A program made the translations under genes and the position numbers. Positions 1 through 5,587 of a DNA stretch of 12,044 bases are shown here, in pieces. How positions within the stretch are numbered: position 1 is the stretch's first letter; each line of letters begins with the position of its first letter. Source of the stretch: Erysipelotrichaceae bacterium (lineage in GTDB: Bacteria > Bacillota_I > Bacilli_A > Erysipelotrichales > Erysipelotrichaceae); the NCBI GenBank assembly GCA_030533035.1, contig JAUNJW010000030.1, positions 1 through 12,044 on the forward strand. The letters are read 5' to 3'. The notes below the pieces were generated by a model. That model was not told the DNA's origin. It made no database searches and saw only the letters and a program-made list of their open reading frames with translations.

Positions 1-510
1 GCGGTGCTGCTGGTCCTCCACGCTGCGGGCGCCGACAGCGACATAGCTTAACAGGTCCGAAAGATACGCGTGGTTTTCCGGATACAGCATCTCTTCCGCA
101 CAGGTAAAGCCGGTTTTCGCGACGACATCGGCGTGAAGCTGGCGGATGGCGATGATGCCCGCCAGCATGTCCTCATCCTTGTGCGGGTCCGGCTGGTGCA
201 GCATGCCTTTATATCCTGTGCCTTTGGTTCTGGGTTTGTTTGTATAGACGCGGGGAATGAAGAAGAGCCTGTCCTTCACCTTTTCCTGCAGGCCGGCCAG
301 TCTTTCCATATATTCCAGGACAGCGTCCTCACGGTCGGCGGAGCACGGGCCGATGACAAGAATCAGCCGTCTGTCCTCCCCTTTGAAGATCGCTTCGATT
401 TCCCGGTCTCTTTTTTCCTTGACCGCCCTGATCTGCTCACTGACGGGGAACAGGGATTTGAGCGCCGACGGATTGGGCAGCTCACGGATCATTTCCATCT
501 TCATTTCCAT
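1..510 (-). CDS. aroF: Class I DAHP synthase (3-deoxy-7-phosphoheptulonate synthase), C-terminus outside window
   Basis: The enzyme condenses phosphoenolpyruvate and erythrose 4-phosphate to DAHP, the committed step of the shikimate pathway, in the cytosol. The first 170 residues are visible, about half of the usual ~340-350. Seen: an N-terminal ELPNPSALKSLFP segment; the family motif VIGPCSADREDAVLEY near residues 52-67; NKPRTKGTGYKG around 91-102 (the phosphoenolpyruvate-binding KPRT block of the AroF/G/H type); and GARSVEDQQHR at the cut end, matching the GARTTESQxHR block of E. coli AroG. The start ATG at 510 has an AGAAGG ribosome site 8 bases upstream. The nearby downstream ATG codons (MEMKMEM) lack such a site. 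Its control by aromatic amino acids cannot be judged because the C-terminal half is missing. The symbol aroF is the usual one for this type in Bacillota; aroG would be equally valid. Confidence 0.93.
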   Translation of the reverse strand, partial: MEMKMEMIRELPNPSALKSLFPVSEQIRAVKEKRDREIEAIFKGEDRRLILVIGPCSADREDAVLEYMERLAGLQEKVKDRLFFIPRVYTNKPRTKGTGYKGMLHQPDPHKDEDMLAGIIAIRQLHADVVAKTGFTCAEEMLYPENHAYLSDLLSYVAVGARSVEDQQHR

Positions 511-537
511 ATCTGAAACCTTCTTTCTGAAAACAAA

Positions 538-567
538 AGTATACTTGTTTCACCAAGAATACAAGAA
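538..567 (-). promoter_or_regulatory. Candidate promoter of the DAHP synthase gene
   Basis: On the minus strand there is a TATACT -10 box (538-543). A weak TTCTTG lies 18 bases upstream (562-567), matching the -35 consensus at only two positions. The predicted start near 531 leaves a leader of about 20 bases containing the AGAAGG ribosome site. The -10 and the bases after it (TATACTTTTG) are identical to those in front of the moxR gene, which supports it. The protease gene ends only 60 bases upstream with no terminator, so read-through is also possible. Confidence 0.42.
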
Positions 568-570
568 AAA

Positions 571-1629
571 TCAATCATGCAGGAAAATATAATCCTTCAG
601 AAAATCCTTCACATCCTGCCCGTCCACCATCCAGGCCTCATTTTCATCGGTCCGCGAGACCGCCGAGGCGATCCCCGTCACCCGGCCCTGTTCATTGACG
701 ACCGGCGAGCCCGATATGCCCGCCTTCAGCGGCATCCGGATCCCGGTATAGCGGGTGCCTGGCATGGAAGAAACCGTGCCGTCATATGTGCCGCTGACCA
801 CTGTCAGCTTCTGCGAGCCCGGATAGCCGACGGCATACAGGGTATCCCCCTTCTGCGGCTTTTCCTCCTCAAAGACAAGAGTATTATGCAGAACCGCGTC
901 CACCCTGACCAGGGCGATGTCCTGCTCATCCGAGACGGCGGCCACTTCGGCATTGTAAACCTGCTCACGGTAAACGACTTTATAGCTGACGGCCGCGTGG
1001 TCCACGACATGGGCGTTGGTGACGATCCAGCCGTCCTTTGAAACCGCAAAGCCACTGCCGCGCCAGGATTCTTCATTCATCGTGCCGACGGAATAGACTT
1101 TGACAACCGCATTGCGCACCAGCTGCGAAATCCGTTCCTCCTCGTCCGTCAGCTTTTCTTCCCTTTCAGCTGAAAACTGCGTGATTTTGAAAAGCAGGAA
1201 GAATACCAGCAGCGCCGTCATGACCAGAAAAAGGAAATTGATCCAGCGGCCGCCTTTGCGCACTTCCTCTTTTGCGGCATAGATGTCCTGCTGTCTTTCG
1301 CTGATCAGTGATGACAGCTGCTCAAAGCTGATCCTGCCGGCGTCCAGGACTTCCGCGGATGAGAGAAGTGATTTCATCTCATCCGTAAAATCATCATACC
1401 GGATGCATACAGCCGGGATATTCCTGTTCACTGCCAGGGCAAGAAATTCCCTTTCTTCCTGACTCAGCTCTTTTCCGTTTCCGTAAACCAGAACGGCGTC
1501 CGCTCTTAAAAGCAGGCTTTCCTGCCTGGCGTCTACAACAGTGAAGCCGCGCTTTCTGACCGTGTCAAGATACAGGCTGTAATCAGGATCAGCCGGGATG
1601 TCCCGCAGGGCAAAAAGTATTTTCCGCAT
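571..1629 (-). CDS. Membrane-anchored trypsin-like serine protease with N-terminal cytosolic alpha/beta domain
   Basis: A 352-residue protein with three parts. Residues 1-127 form a soluble domain starting MRKILFAL with alternating strands and helices (ADAVLVYG 43-50, then NIPAVCI 70-76); it loosely resembles a TIR/deoxyribosyltransferase-type Rossmann fold but I cannot assign it. Residues 131-148 are one membrane helix preceded by basic residues (KGGR), predicting an N-inside, protease-outside topology. Residues about 165-352 are an S1-type protease of the HtrA/trypsin_2 kind, with the triad His207 (TNAHVV), Asp237 (DIALVR) and Ser306 (GISGSP). No PDZ domain follows, unlike DegP/HtrA. The ATG at 1629 has no ribosome site; an extended -10 box places the transcript start on the A of the ATG, suggesting leaderless translation. 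The gene lies 60 bases upstream of the DAHP synthase gene, in the same direction, and diverges from proB. The catalytic assignment is firm; the substrate and the N-domain function are unknown. Confidence 0.9.
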   Translation of the reverse strand: MRKILFALRDIPADPDYSLYLDTVRKRGFTVVDARQESLLLRADAVLVYGNGKELSQEEREFLALAVNRNIPAVCIRYDDFTDEMKSLLSSAEVLDAGRISFEQLSSLISERQQDIYAAKEEVRKGGRWINFLFLVMTALLVFFLLFKITQFSAEREEKLTDEEERISQLVRNAVVKVYSVGTMNEESWRGSGFAVSKDGWIVTNAHVVDHAAVSYKVVYREQVYNAEVAAVSDEQDIALVRVDAVLHNTLVFEEEKPQKGDTLYAVGYPGSQKLTVVSGTYDGTVSSMPGTRYTGIRMPLKAGISGSPVVNEQGRVTGIASAVSRTDENEAWMVDGQDVKDFLKDYIFLHD

Positions 1630-1649
1630 GGCAATATATTACCATGCGG
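1624..1649. repeat. 26-bp near-perfect palindrome over the protease start codon
   Basis: Arms CCGCATGG (1624-1631) and CCATGCGG (1642-1649) are exact inverted copies around a core, AATATATT (1633-1640), that is itself palindromic. Only the C1632/A1641 pair breaks the symmetry. The element covers both the protease start codon and its -10 box, and lies upstream of the predicted proB transcript start. Apart from the protease start itself it is therefore outside the likely mRNAs, which fits a protein-binding operator better than an RNA hairpin. The regulator is unknown. Confidence 0.6.
1636..1644 (-). promoter_or_regulatory. Extended -10 promoter for a leaderless protease transcript
   Basis: The minus strand reads TGG-TAATAT, an extended -10 (TGnTAATAT, five of six matches). 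The box ends 6 bases before the ATG at 1629, so the expected transcript start is the A of the start codon. No convincing -35 lies 16-18 bases upstream, as is common for extended -10 promoters. The absence of a ribosome site upstream of this ATG agrees with a leaderless mRNA. Confidence 0.5.
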
Positions 1650-1660
1650 CACGTTTTGTT

Positions 1661-1689
1661 CTTACAAGCAGTTGCGAGTATGCTAAAAT
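1661..1689 (+). promoter_or_regulatory. proB promoter
   Basis: CTTACA (1661-1666, four of six) and TAAAAT (1684-1689, five of six) are separated by exactly 17 bases. The -10 is extended by TGC (1681-1683). The predicted start near 1696 gives a leader of about 22 bases carrying GAGG 9 bases before the ATG. There is no room for a T-box or riboswitch. Confidence 0.62.
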
Positions 1690-1717
1690 CTATACAATGT
1701 GAGCGAGGTATACGTTT

Positions 1718-2512
1718 ATGTCCCAGCGGAAAAACAGGATTGTCGTCAAGGTAGGCACATCCACACTGACAAATGAGAACGGCTGTTCCAACCTGCGGAG
1801 AATCGAACTGCTTTCAAGAGTGCTGTCCGATATCCAGAACATGGGGAATGAAGTCATTCTTGTTTCAAGCGGTGCGATCGCGGTCGGCGCCAACAAGATG
1901 CACCTGCCGGGCAAGCCGAAGGAAATGCGCATGAAGCAGGCAGCTGCCGCTGTCGGCCAGTGTGAGAACATGTTCCTGTATGACAAGTTCTTCGGCGAAT
2001 ACGGCAAGACTGTCGCCCAGATTCTTCTTAACGCGGAAGATATCCGCCAGGAAGTGAAAAAAGAAAATCTCGCCAATACATTCGGCGCCCTGCTTGAACA
2101 GAATGTCATCCCGATCGTCAACGAGAACGACTCGGTCAGCTATACGGAAATCGAATCCGAGGAAAAGCTCTTCGGCGACAACGACATGCTGAGCGCGGTC
2201 GTGTCAATTCTCTGCCAGGCTGACAAGCTGATCATCCTCTCCGACATCGACGGTTTCTATGACCGCGACCCGCGCCTGTACAAGAACGCGAAGCTGATCA
2301 GTGAAATCACTGAAATCACCGATGAAACCTACGAGCTGGCAGGCGGTGCCGGCAGCCGCAGGGGCACCGGCGGCATGCGCACCAAGCTGCAGGCGGCAGA
2401 CCTGGCCACAGCCCAGGGCATCGACACATATGTCATCAACGGATCCAACCCTTCCCTGCTCTATGACCTGATCGAAGGAAAATCCGTGGGAACAAGATTC
2501 AGAGCCGGTTGA
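1718..2512 (+). CDS. proB: Glutamate 5-kinase (proline biosynthesis), short form without PUA domain
   Basis: The enzyme phosphorylates L-glutamate with ATP to glutamyl 5-phosphate, the first step of proline synthesis. The 264 residues make one amino-acid kinase domain: the phosphate-binding KVGTSTLTN near residues 11-19, VSSGAIAVG near 49-57, NENDSVSY near 136-143, FGDNDMLSA near 152-160 (substrate-binding loop), LSDIDGFYDRDPR near 174-186, and GTGGMRTKLQAA near 217-228. The C-terminal PUA domain of the E. coli enzyme (367 residues) is absent, as in some other Bacillota. The ATG at 1718 has GAGG 9 bases upstream. The usual partner proA is not adjacent: proB is followed directly by a terminator and a convergent gene, so it is a single-gene unit here. 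Confidence 0.96.
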   Translation: MSQRKNRIVVKVGTSTLTNENGCSNLRRIELLSRVLSDIQNMGNEVILVSSGAIAVGANKMHLPGKPKEMRMKQAAAAVGQCENMFLYDKFFGEYGKTVAQILLNAEDIRQEVKKENLANTFGALLEQNVIPIVNENDSVSYTEIESEEKLFGDNDMLSAVVSILCQADKLIILSDIDGFYDRDPRLYKNAKLISEITEITDETYELAGGAGSRRGTGGMRTKLQAADLATAQGIDTYVINGSNPSLLYDLIEGKSVGTRFRAG

Positions 2513-2532
2513 AAATCAGCCGGTTTTTGTTT
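2505..2532 (+). terminator. Rho-independent terminator of proB
   Basis: The stem CCGGTTGA (2505-2512) pairs with TCAGCCGG (2516-2523) around an AAA loop, with one T-G pair. It is followed by TTTTTGTTT. The proB stop codon TGA (2510-2512) forms the top of the 5' arm, so a terminating ribosome would cover the hairpin. Confidence 0.75.
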
Positions 2533-2535
2533 CGG

Positions 2536-2565
2536 CAAAAAGAAAAAGAGATTTCTCTCTTCTTC
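2536..2565 (-). terminator. Likely terminator of the acidic repeat protein gene
   Basis: On the minus strand a 10-pair, AT-rich stem (GAAGAAGAGA with TCTCTTTTTC, one G-T pair) with a GAAA loop is followed by TTTTT. It begins 5 bases after the stop codon. The stem is weaker than the others in this window because it has few GC pairs. Confidence 0.5.
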
Positions 2566-2569
2566 TGAA

Positions 2570-2968
2570 TTACTGTTCAGGGTCCTCGTCCTGGGCCGCC
2601 ACATCAGCGAACGGATCGGCCAGGATTTCCTCCTCGGTGACAACAGGCGCTGCCTCTTCCGCCGGTTCTTCAGCGGCAGGAGCGGGAACATCCACGTCCT
2701 CATCCTGGGCAGCGACATCGGCGAACGGATCGGCGAGCATCTGCTCTTCAAGGCTTTCTTCTGCTTCAGGCTCAACGACTCTTTCAGCTCCTTTGGCGAG
2801 CTGGCGTTCATTGAATTCGGCATATTCTTCAGTATACCGGCTGGCGGGAACTTCCGGTTCTTCGTTTCTTTCCGGTGTCAGGGCTGTAAATTCAACTTTG
2901 TTTTCTTCCATTGCGGCTGCCTCTTTTTTCTTTGAGCGTCTGAATATCTTTTTGATGAATGCAAACAT
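2570..2968 (-). CDS. Small acidic repeat protein of unknown function
   Basis: I do not recognise a family. The 132 residues begin with a short basic amphipathic stretch (MFAFIKKIFRRSKKK, 1-15) that could touch the membrane surface or nucleic acid. A long tail follows that is rich in Glu, Asp, Ala and Pro and is probably disordered. Two identical 14-residue copies of LADPFADVAAQDED occupy 78-91 and 116-129. It has its own near-consensus promoter, a GAGG ribosome site 8 bases before the ATG, and a terminator, which together argue that it is a real, independently expressed gene. It has no signal peptide, no cysteine and no catalytic motif. The role is open; a scaffold or adaptor presenting two copies of a short binding motif is one inference. 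Confidence 0.8.
   Translation of the reverse strand: MFAFIKKIFRRSKKKEAAAMEENKVEFTALTPERNEEPEVPASRYTEEYAEFNERQLAKGAERVVEPEAEESLEEQMLADPFADVAAQDEDVDVPAPAAEEPAEEAAPVVTEEEILADPFADVAAQDEDPEQ
2582..2737. repeat. Two 42-bp in-frame copies encoding LADPFADVAAQDED
   Basis: Copies at 2582-2623 and 2696-2737 match at 37 of 42 bases, and all five differences are synonymous. The protein sequence has therefore been conserved while the DNA drifted, pointing to selection on the repeated motif rather than a very recent slip. Confidence 0.85.
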
Positions 2969-3003
2969 AGAGCTTCCCTCAATCCTGTGATTTACCTGAT
3001 TCC

Positions 3004-3032
3004 ATTTTAGAAATTCTGTGCCGGTTTCTCAA
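3004..3032 (-). promoter_or_regulatory. Promoter of the acidic repeat protein gene
   Basis: On the minus strand TTGAGA (3027-3032, five of six) and TAAAAT (3004-3009, five of six) are spaced by exactly 17 bases. The -35 overlaps the stop codon of the upstream phosphodiesterase gene. The predicted start near 2997 gives a leader of about 30 bases. Confidence 0.72.
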
Positions 3033-3526
3033 GCCTTATCAGCCGCAAACGGGTCATAAACAGCCCTTTCGGCTTCAATTGACTCTTCCGTGATGTTCAG
3101 AATCATGTAGGTCGGATACGGAAAGCGGAAGTCCTTGGGTCTTTTGAGTGAACCCGGATTCAGAAGCCGGATCCCCTGGTATGTGATATCGCAGGAAACA
3201 TGGGTGTGGCCGAAGAAGACCGCTTCGCACTGGCGGCGCTTTGCGGCCAGGACCAGGGCGGTCGGATCAGCCGGATCAAACGGGCTGATATACGAGTGGC
3301 CGTGGCAGATCAGAATTCTGTGACCGGCAAACACCTCCACCCTTTCCCACGGATAGGAAGGATCGTAATCGGTATTGCCGCGGACACAGATGAAATCCTG
3401 CACTTCGTCAGAAGGAATCTGCAGGTCGCCGCAGTGGACAAACGCGTCCGCTTCCGGATAGGTCTTTCTCAGCCAGTTCAGCGAAGCCCTGTCGCCATGG
3501 GTGTCCGAGACAAGAATGACCTGCAT
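3029..3526 (-). CDS. YfcE/MJ0936-type metallophosphoesterase
   Basis: A cytosolic calcineurin-like phosphoesterase of 165 residues, the usual size for the YfcE group, whose members hydrolyse phosphodiesters with a two-metal centre; the physiological substrate is generally not settled. All metal-site motifs are present in order: SDTHGD (Asp8, His10), HCGD (Asp34), RGNTD (Asn51), CHGH (His75), FGHTH (His107, His109) and LLNPGS (121-126). The ATG at 3526 has an AGGGGTG ribosome site that lies inside the end of the upstream lipoprotein gene. Only 3 bases separate the two genes, so translation is probably coupled. It is the last gene of the MATE-lipoprotein-phosphodiesterase group. I see no hairpin terminator directly after it. 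Confidence 0.92.
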   Translation of the reverse strand: MQVILVSDTHGDRASLNWLRKTYPEADAFVHCGDLQIPSDEVQDFICVRGNTDYDPSYPWERVEVFAGHRILICHGHSYISPFDPADPTALVLAAKRRQCEAVFFGHTHVSCDITYQGIRLLNPGSLKRPKDFRFPYPTYMILNITEESIEAERAVYDPFAADKA

Positions 3527-3529
3527 GGA

Positions 3530-4156
3530 TCACCCCTGTTCATCGATCAGGTCTTTGTCGATGATCTGGAAATTGGCCCGGTGCAGATAGAGCGCCTTGC
3601 CGTCCACCAGGAGTTTGGTGAATTTGGGCAGATCAGCCGGAATGGACCAGGTGACCTTGCGGCCGGAGAACGCGTAGATCGGCACCCCTGTCTGCGATTT
3701 GACAATCACGACAACCGGCTTGCCGAATTTGTTCTTGATCTGGTTGACGACGCCGGTGATGATCGGGGCGTCAGCGATGGAATCGGAATGGGAATCGATC
3801 GAATCCAGGCTGAAGTCAAAATCCGGATCCAGTCCCTTTTCATAGAAGATGCAGGTATCGCCGCATGTCAGCATCTGCGAGCCGTCGATATCAAGGGTGA
3901 TGACGGAGCTCAGGGTGTTGACATAGCCGCTCGAACCGGTCTCATCGGAGAAGGTCTCCTCCTGGACAATATTGCCGGAGACGTCGATTCTCTCGCCATG
4001 GGTTGTCAGGACCTTTGTGCCGTAGTTGTCAAAGGTGTCGATGGTATAGGTGTTGCCGGAAATGTGGCCGTTCCAGTCATTGACCTGCTGGCGGATGGAG
4101 TTGCATCCGCTAAGGGCCAGCAGACATGCGGAAGCCAGAATCGCTTTTGTTTTCAT
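3530..4156 (-). CDS. Secreted lipoprotein, DUF5052-like
   Basis: A 208-residue protein with a type II signal peptide: KTK, a hydrophobic stretch 5-16 and a lipobox LSGC with the lipidated cysteine at 18. It should be anchored to the outer face of the membrane. The mature part starts with a short linker and ISGNTYTIDTFDNYGTKVLTTHGERIDVSGN, resembling the start of DUF5052-type lipoproteins of Bacillota; this is from memory and tentative. Two cysteines (98 and 102, CGDTC) could form a small disulfide. The acidic 109-130 region (DPDFDFSLDSIDSHSDS) could bind cations. The start is well supported by AGGGGAGG 8 bases before the ATG. It lies 19 bases after the MATE gene and 3 before the phosphodiesterase gene, so all three are probably co-transcribed. 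The function is unknown. Confidence 0.85.
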   Translation of the reverse strand: MKTKAILASACLLALSGCNSIRQQVNDWNGHISGNTYTIDTFDNYGTKVLTTHGERIDVSGNIVQEETFSDETGSSGYVNTLSSVITLDIDGSQMLTCGDTCIFYEKGLDPDFDFSLDSIDSHSDSIADAPIITGVVNQIKNKFGKPVVVIVKSQTGVPIYAFSGRKVTWSIPADLPKFTKLLVDGKALYLHRANFQIIDKDLIDEQG

Positions 4157-4175
4157 GGGTAATACCTCCCCTGTT

Positions 4176-5537
4176 TCAGATATATGCAGTTTCGCCGTCG
4201 GCAGGAAGCTTCCTGTAGACGGTCAGATACATGGTAATAAAGGCTGCCAGGCCGCCGACCAGGTTGGAAACCGGCTCGGCCAGCCAGACGCCGTTGACGC
4301 CGTATCCCATCTTCGGCAGCAGAAGCGTCAGCGGGACAACAATGATGACCTTGCGGAAGATCGAGAAGAACACCGCCCGCTTTGAACACTTCAGAGCGGT
4401 GAACGCGCTCTGGCCGGAGAACTGGAACGTCATGAAGATGAAGCCGAAGAAATACATGTTCAGGGCGCCGGTTCCGGCTTCGATCATTTCCGGCGAACTG
4501 GTGAAGATGCTCATCAGCTGGCGCGGGAAGATCAGTACTGCCGCCCAGGCCGCGGCCGTATAGAGGAAGGAGACAAGCGTGGAGACACGGATGCCTTCTT
4601 TGATGCGGCTGTATTTTTTAGCGCCGTAGTTGTACGAGAGCACCGGCTGGGTGCCGTTGGAAAGCGACTGGACCGGCAGCGAGAGAATCTCGCGGACGGA
4701 ATTGATGACGGTCATGACGCCGACATACAGGTCGCCGCCGTACTGGCGCAGCACCCGGTTGCAGACAATCTGCACGGTGGCGTTGGTTCCCTGGACAACA
4801 AAGCCGGCCAGGCCCAGCGGGATGATTTCAGAAAGCAGGCTGAAGTCCGGCAGGATCCGCGTCATGTCAATCCGGTAGACAGCGTTCTGGTTTGTAAAGA
4901 AGCTGACGGCCCATATGGCTGAGGCGATCTGCGAGATCACGGTTGCCAGGGCGGCCCCGGCCACGTTCATATGGAACAGGAAGATGAAAATGGGATCCAG
5001 CACGAGGTTCATAAGCGCGCCCAGGAAGACTGTCATCATGCCGATCTTCGGATAGCCGGACGCGTTGATGAAGCCGTTGAGGCCGGTCGACAGCATCGCC
5101 GCCAGCGTGCCCCAGAGGTAGATTCTCAGATACTGGTCGGCATAGACATAGGAAACGTCCGAAGCGCCGAACGCGTACAGAACCGGCCGCCGGAAGAAAT
5201 AGCTGACCAGAAACAGGATGACGCTGGAGAAAAGCAGATTGCCGAACACCTGCGAAAGGATCCTCTGGGCCCGCTCTTCATCCCCCTGGCCCCTGGCGAT
5301 CGCAAACAGCGGCGCGCCGCCGGTCGCGAACAGATTTGTAAAGGCCGCGATCAGGGTTGTCAGCGGGAATGCCAGTCCGATGCCGGTCAGGGCCAGCGGA
5401 CCGATTTCCGCCAGATGGCCGATATAGATTCTGTCGATGATGTTGTACAGCAGGTGTACCAGCTGGGCGAACATCAGCGGAACTGACTGCGCGAATATAA
5501 TTTTCCAGATCTTTCCGCTGCCGAAATCATTCTGCAT
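4176..5537 (-). CDS. MATE-family multidrug/solute exporter (first copy)
   Basis: An integral membrane antiporter of 453 residues with about twelve hydrophobic helices, the normal size for the family; MATE proteins export cationic drugs or metabolites using Na+ or H+ gradients. The N-terminal signature FAQSVPLMFAQLVHLLYNIIDRIYIGHL (about 15-42) and the repeat-like GLAGFVVQGTNATVQIVCNRVLRQYGG (about 242-268) mark the two halves; QPVLSYNYGAKKYSRIKEGIRV (about 294-315) is typical of the MepA/DinF-like branch. The ATG at 5537 is preceded by GAGGTGG. An extended -10 promoter lies in the 50-base gap before it, but nothing terminates transcripts from the DUF4129-like gene upstream. The substrate cannot be predicted. 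Confidence 0.95.
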   Translation of the reverse strand: MQNDFGSGKIWKIIFAQSVPLMFAQLVHLLYNIIDRIYIGHLAEIGPLALTGIGLAFPLTTLIAAFTNLFATGGAPLFAIARGQGDEERAQRILSQVFGNLLFSSVILFLVSYFFRRPVLYAFGASDVSYVYADQYLRIYLWGTLAAMLSTGLNGFINASGYPKIGMMTVFLGALMNLVLDPIFIFLFHMNVAGAALATVISQIASAIWAVSFFTNQNAVYRIDMTRILPDFSLLSEIIPLGLAGFVVQGTNATVQIVCNRVLRQYGGDLYVGVMTVINSVREILSLPVQSLSNGTQPVLSYNYGAKKYSRIKEGIRVSTLVSFLYTAAAWAAVLIFPRQLMSIFTSSPEMIEAGTGALNMYFFGFIFMTFQFSGQSAFTALKCSKRAVFFSIFRKVIIVVPLTLLLPKMGYGVNGVWLAEPVSNLVGGLAAFITMYLTVYRKLPADGETAYI

Positions 5538-5558
5538 ATTTCCACCTCATCCGTGTCT

Positions 5559-5567
5559 ATTCTAACA
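5559..5567 (-). promoter_or_regulatory. Candidate extended -10 promoter of the MATE-lipoprotein-phosphodiesterase group
   Basis: The minus strand reads TGT-TAGAAT, an extended -10 with five of six consensus bases (box at 5559-5564). No good -35 lies 16-18 bases upstream. The predicted start near 5552 gives a leader of about 15 bases containing the GAGGTGG ribosome site. Confidence 0.5.
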
Positions 5568-5587
5568 AATCGCAAAGCTGTTGAACA

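Noticed and set aside
70..516. A 148-codon plus-strand open frame at the left end
   Set aside because: It is the complement of the DAHP synthase gene, whose conserved GPCS, KPRT and GARS motifs are on the minus strand.
1681..1717. Search for a T-box, riboswitch or attenuator before proB
   Set aside because: The predicted leader is about 22 bases, too short for any such structure.
2524..2541. Small inverted repeat TTTTTG/CAAAAA between proB and the acidic protein gene
   Set aside because: A six-pair AT stem, explained as the facing T-runs of the two convergent terminators.
3200..4162. A 320-codon open frame on the plus strand
   Set aside because: It runs antisense across the phosphodiesterase and lipoprotein genes, both of which have clear motifs and ribosome sites. 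Its translation has no recognisable domain and its composition is that of a reversed coding strand in GC-rich DNA.
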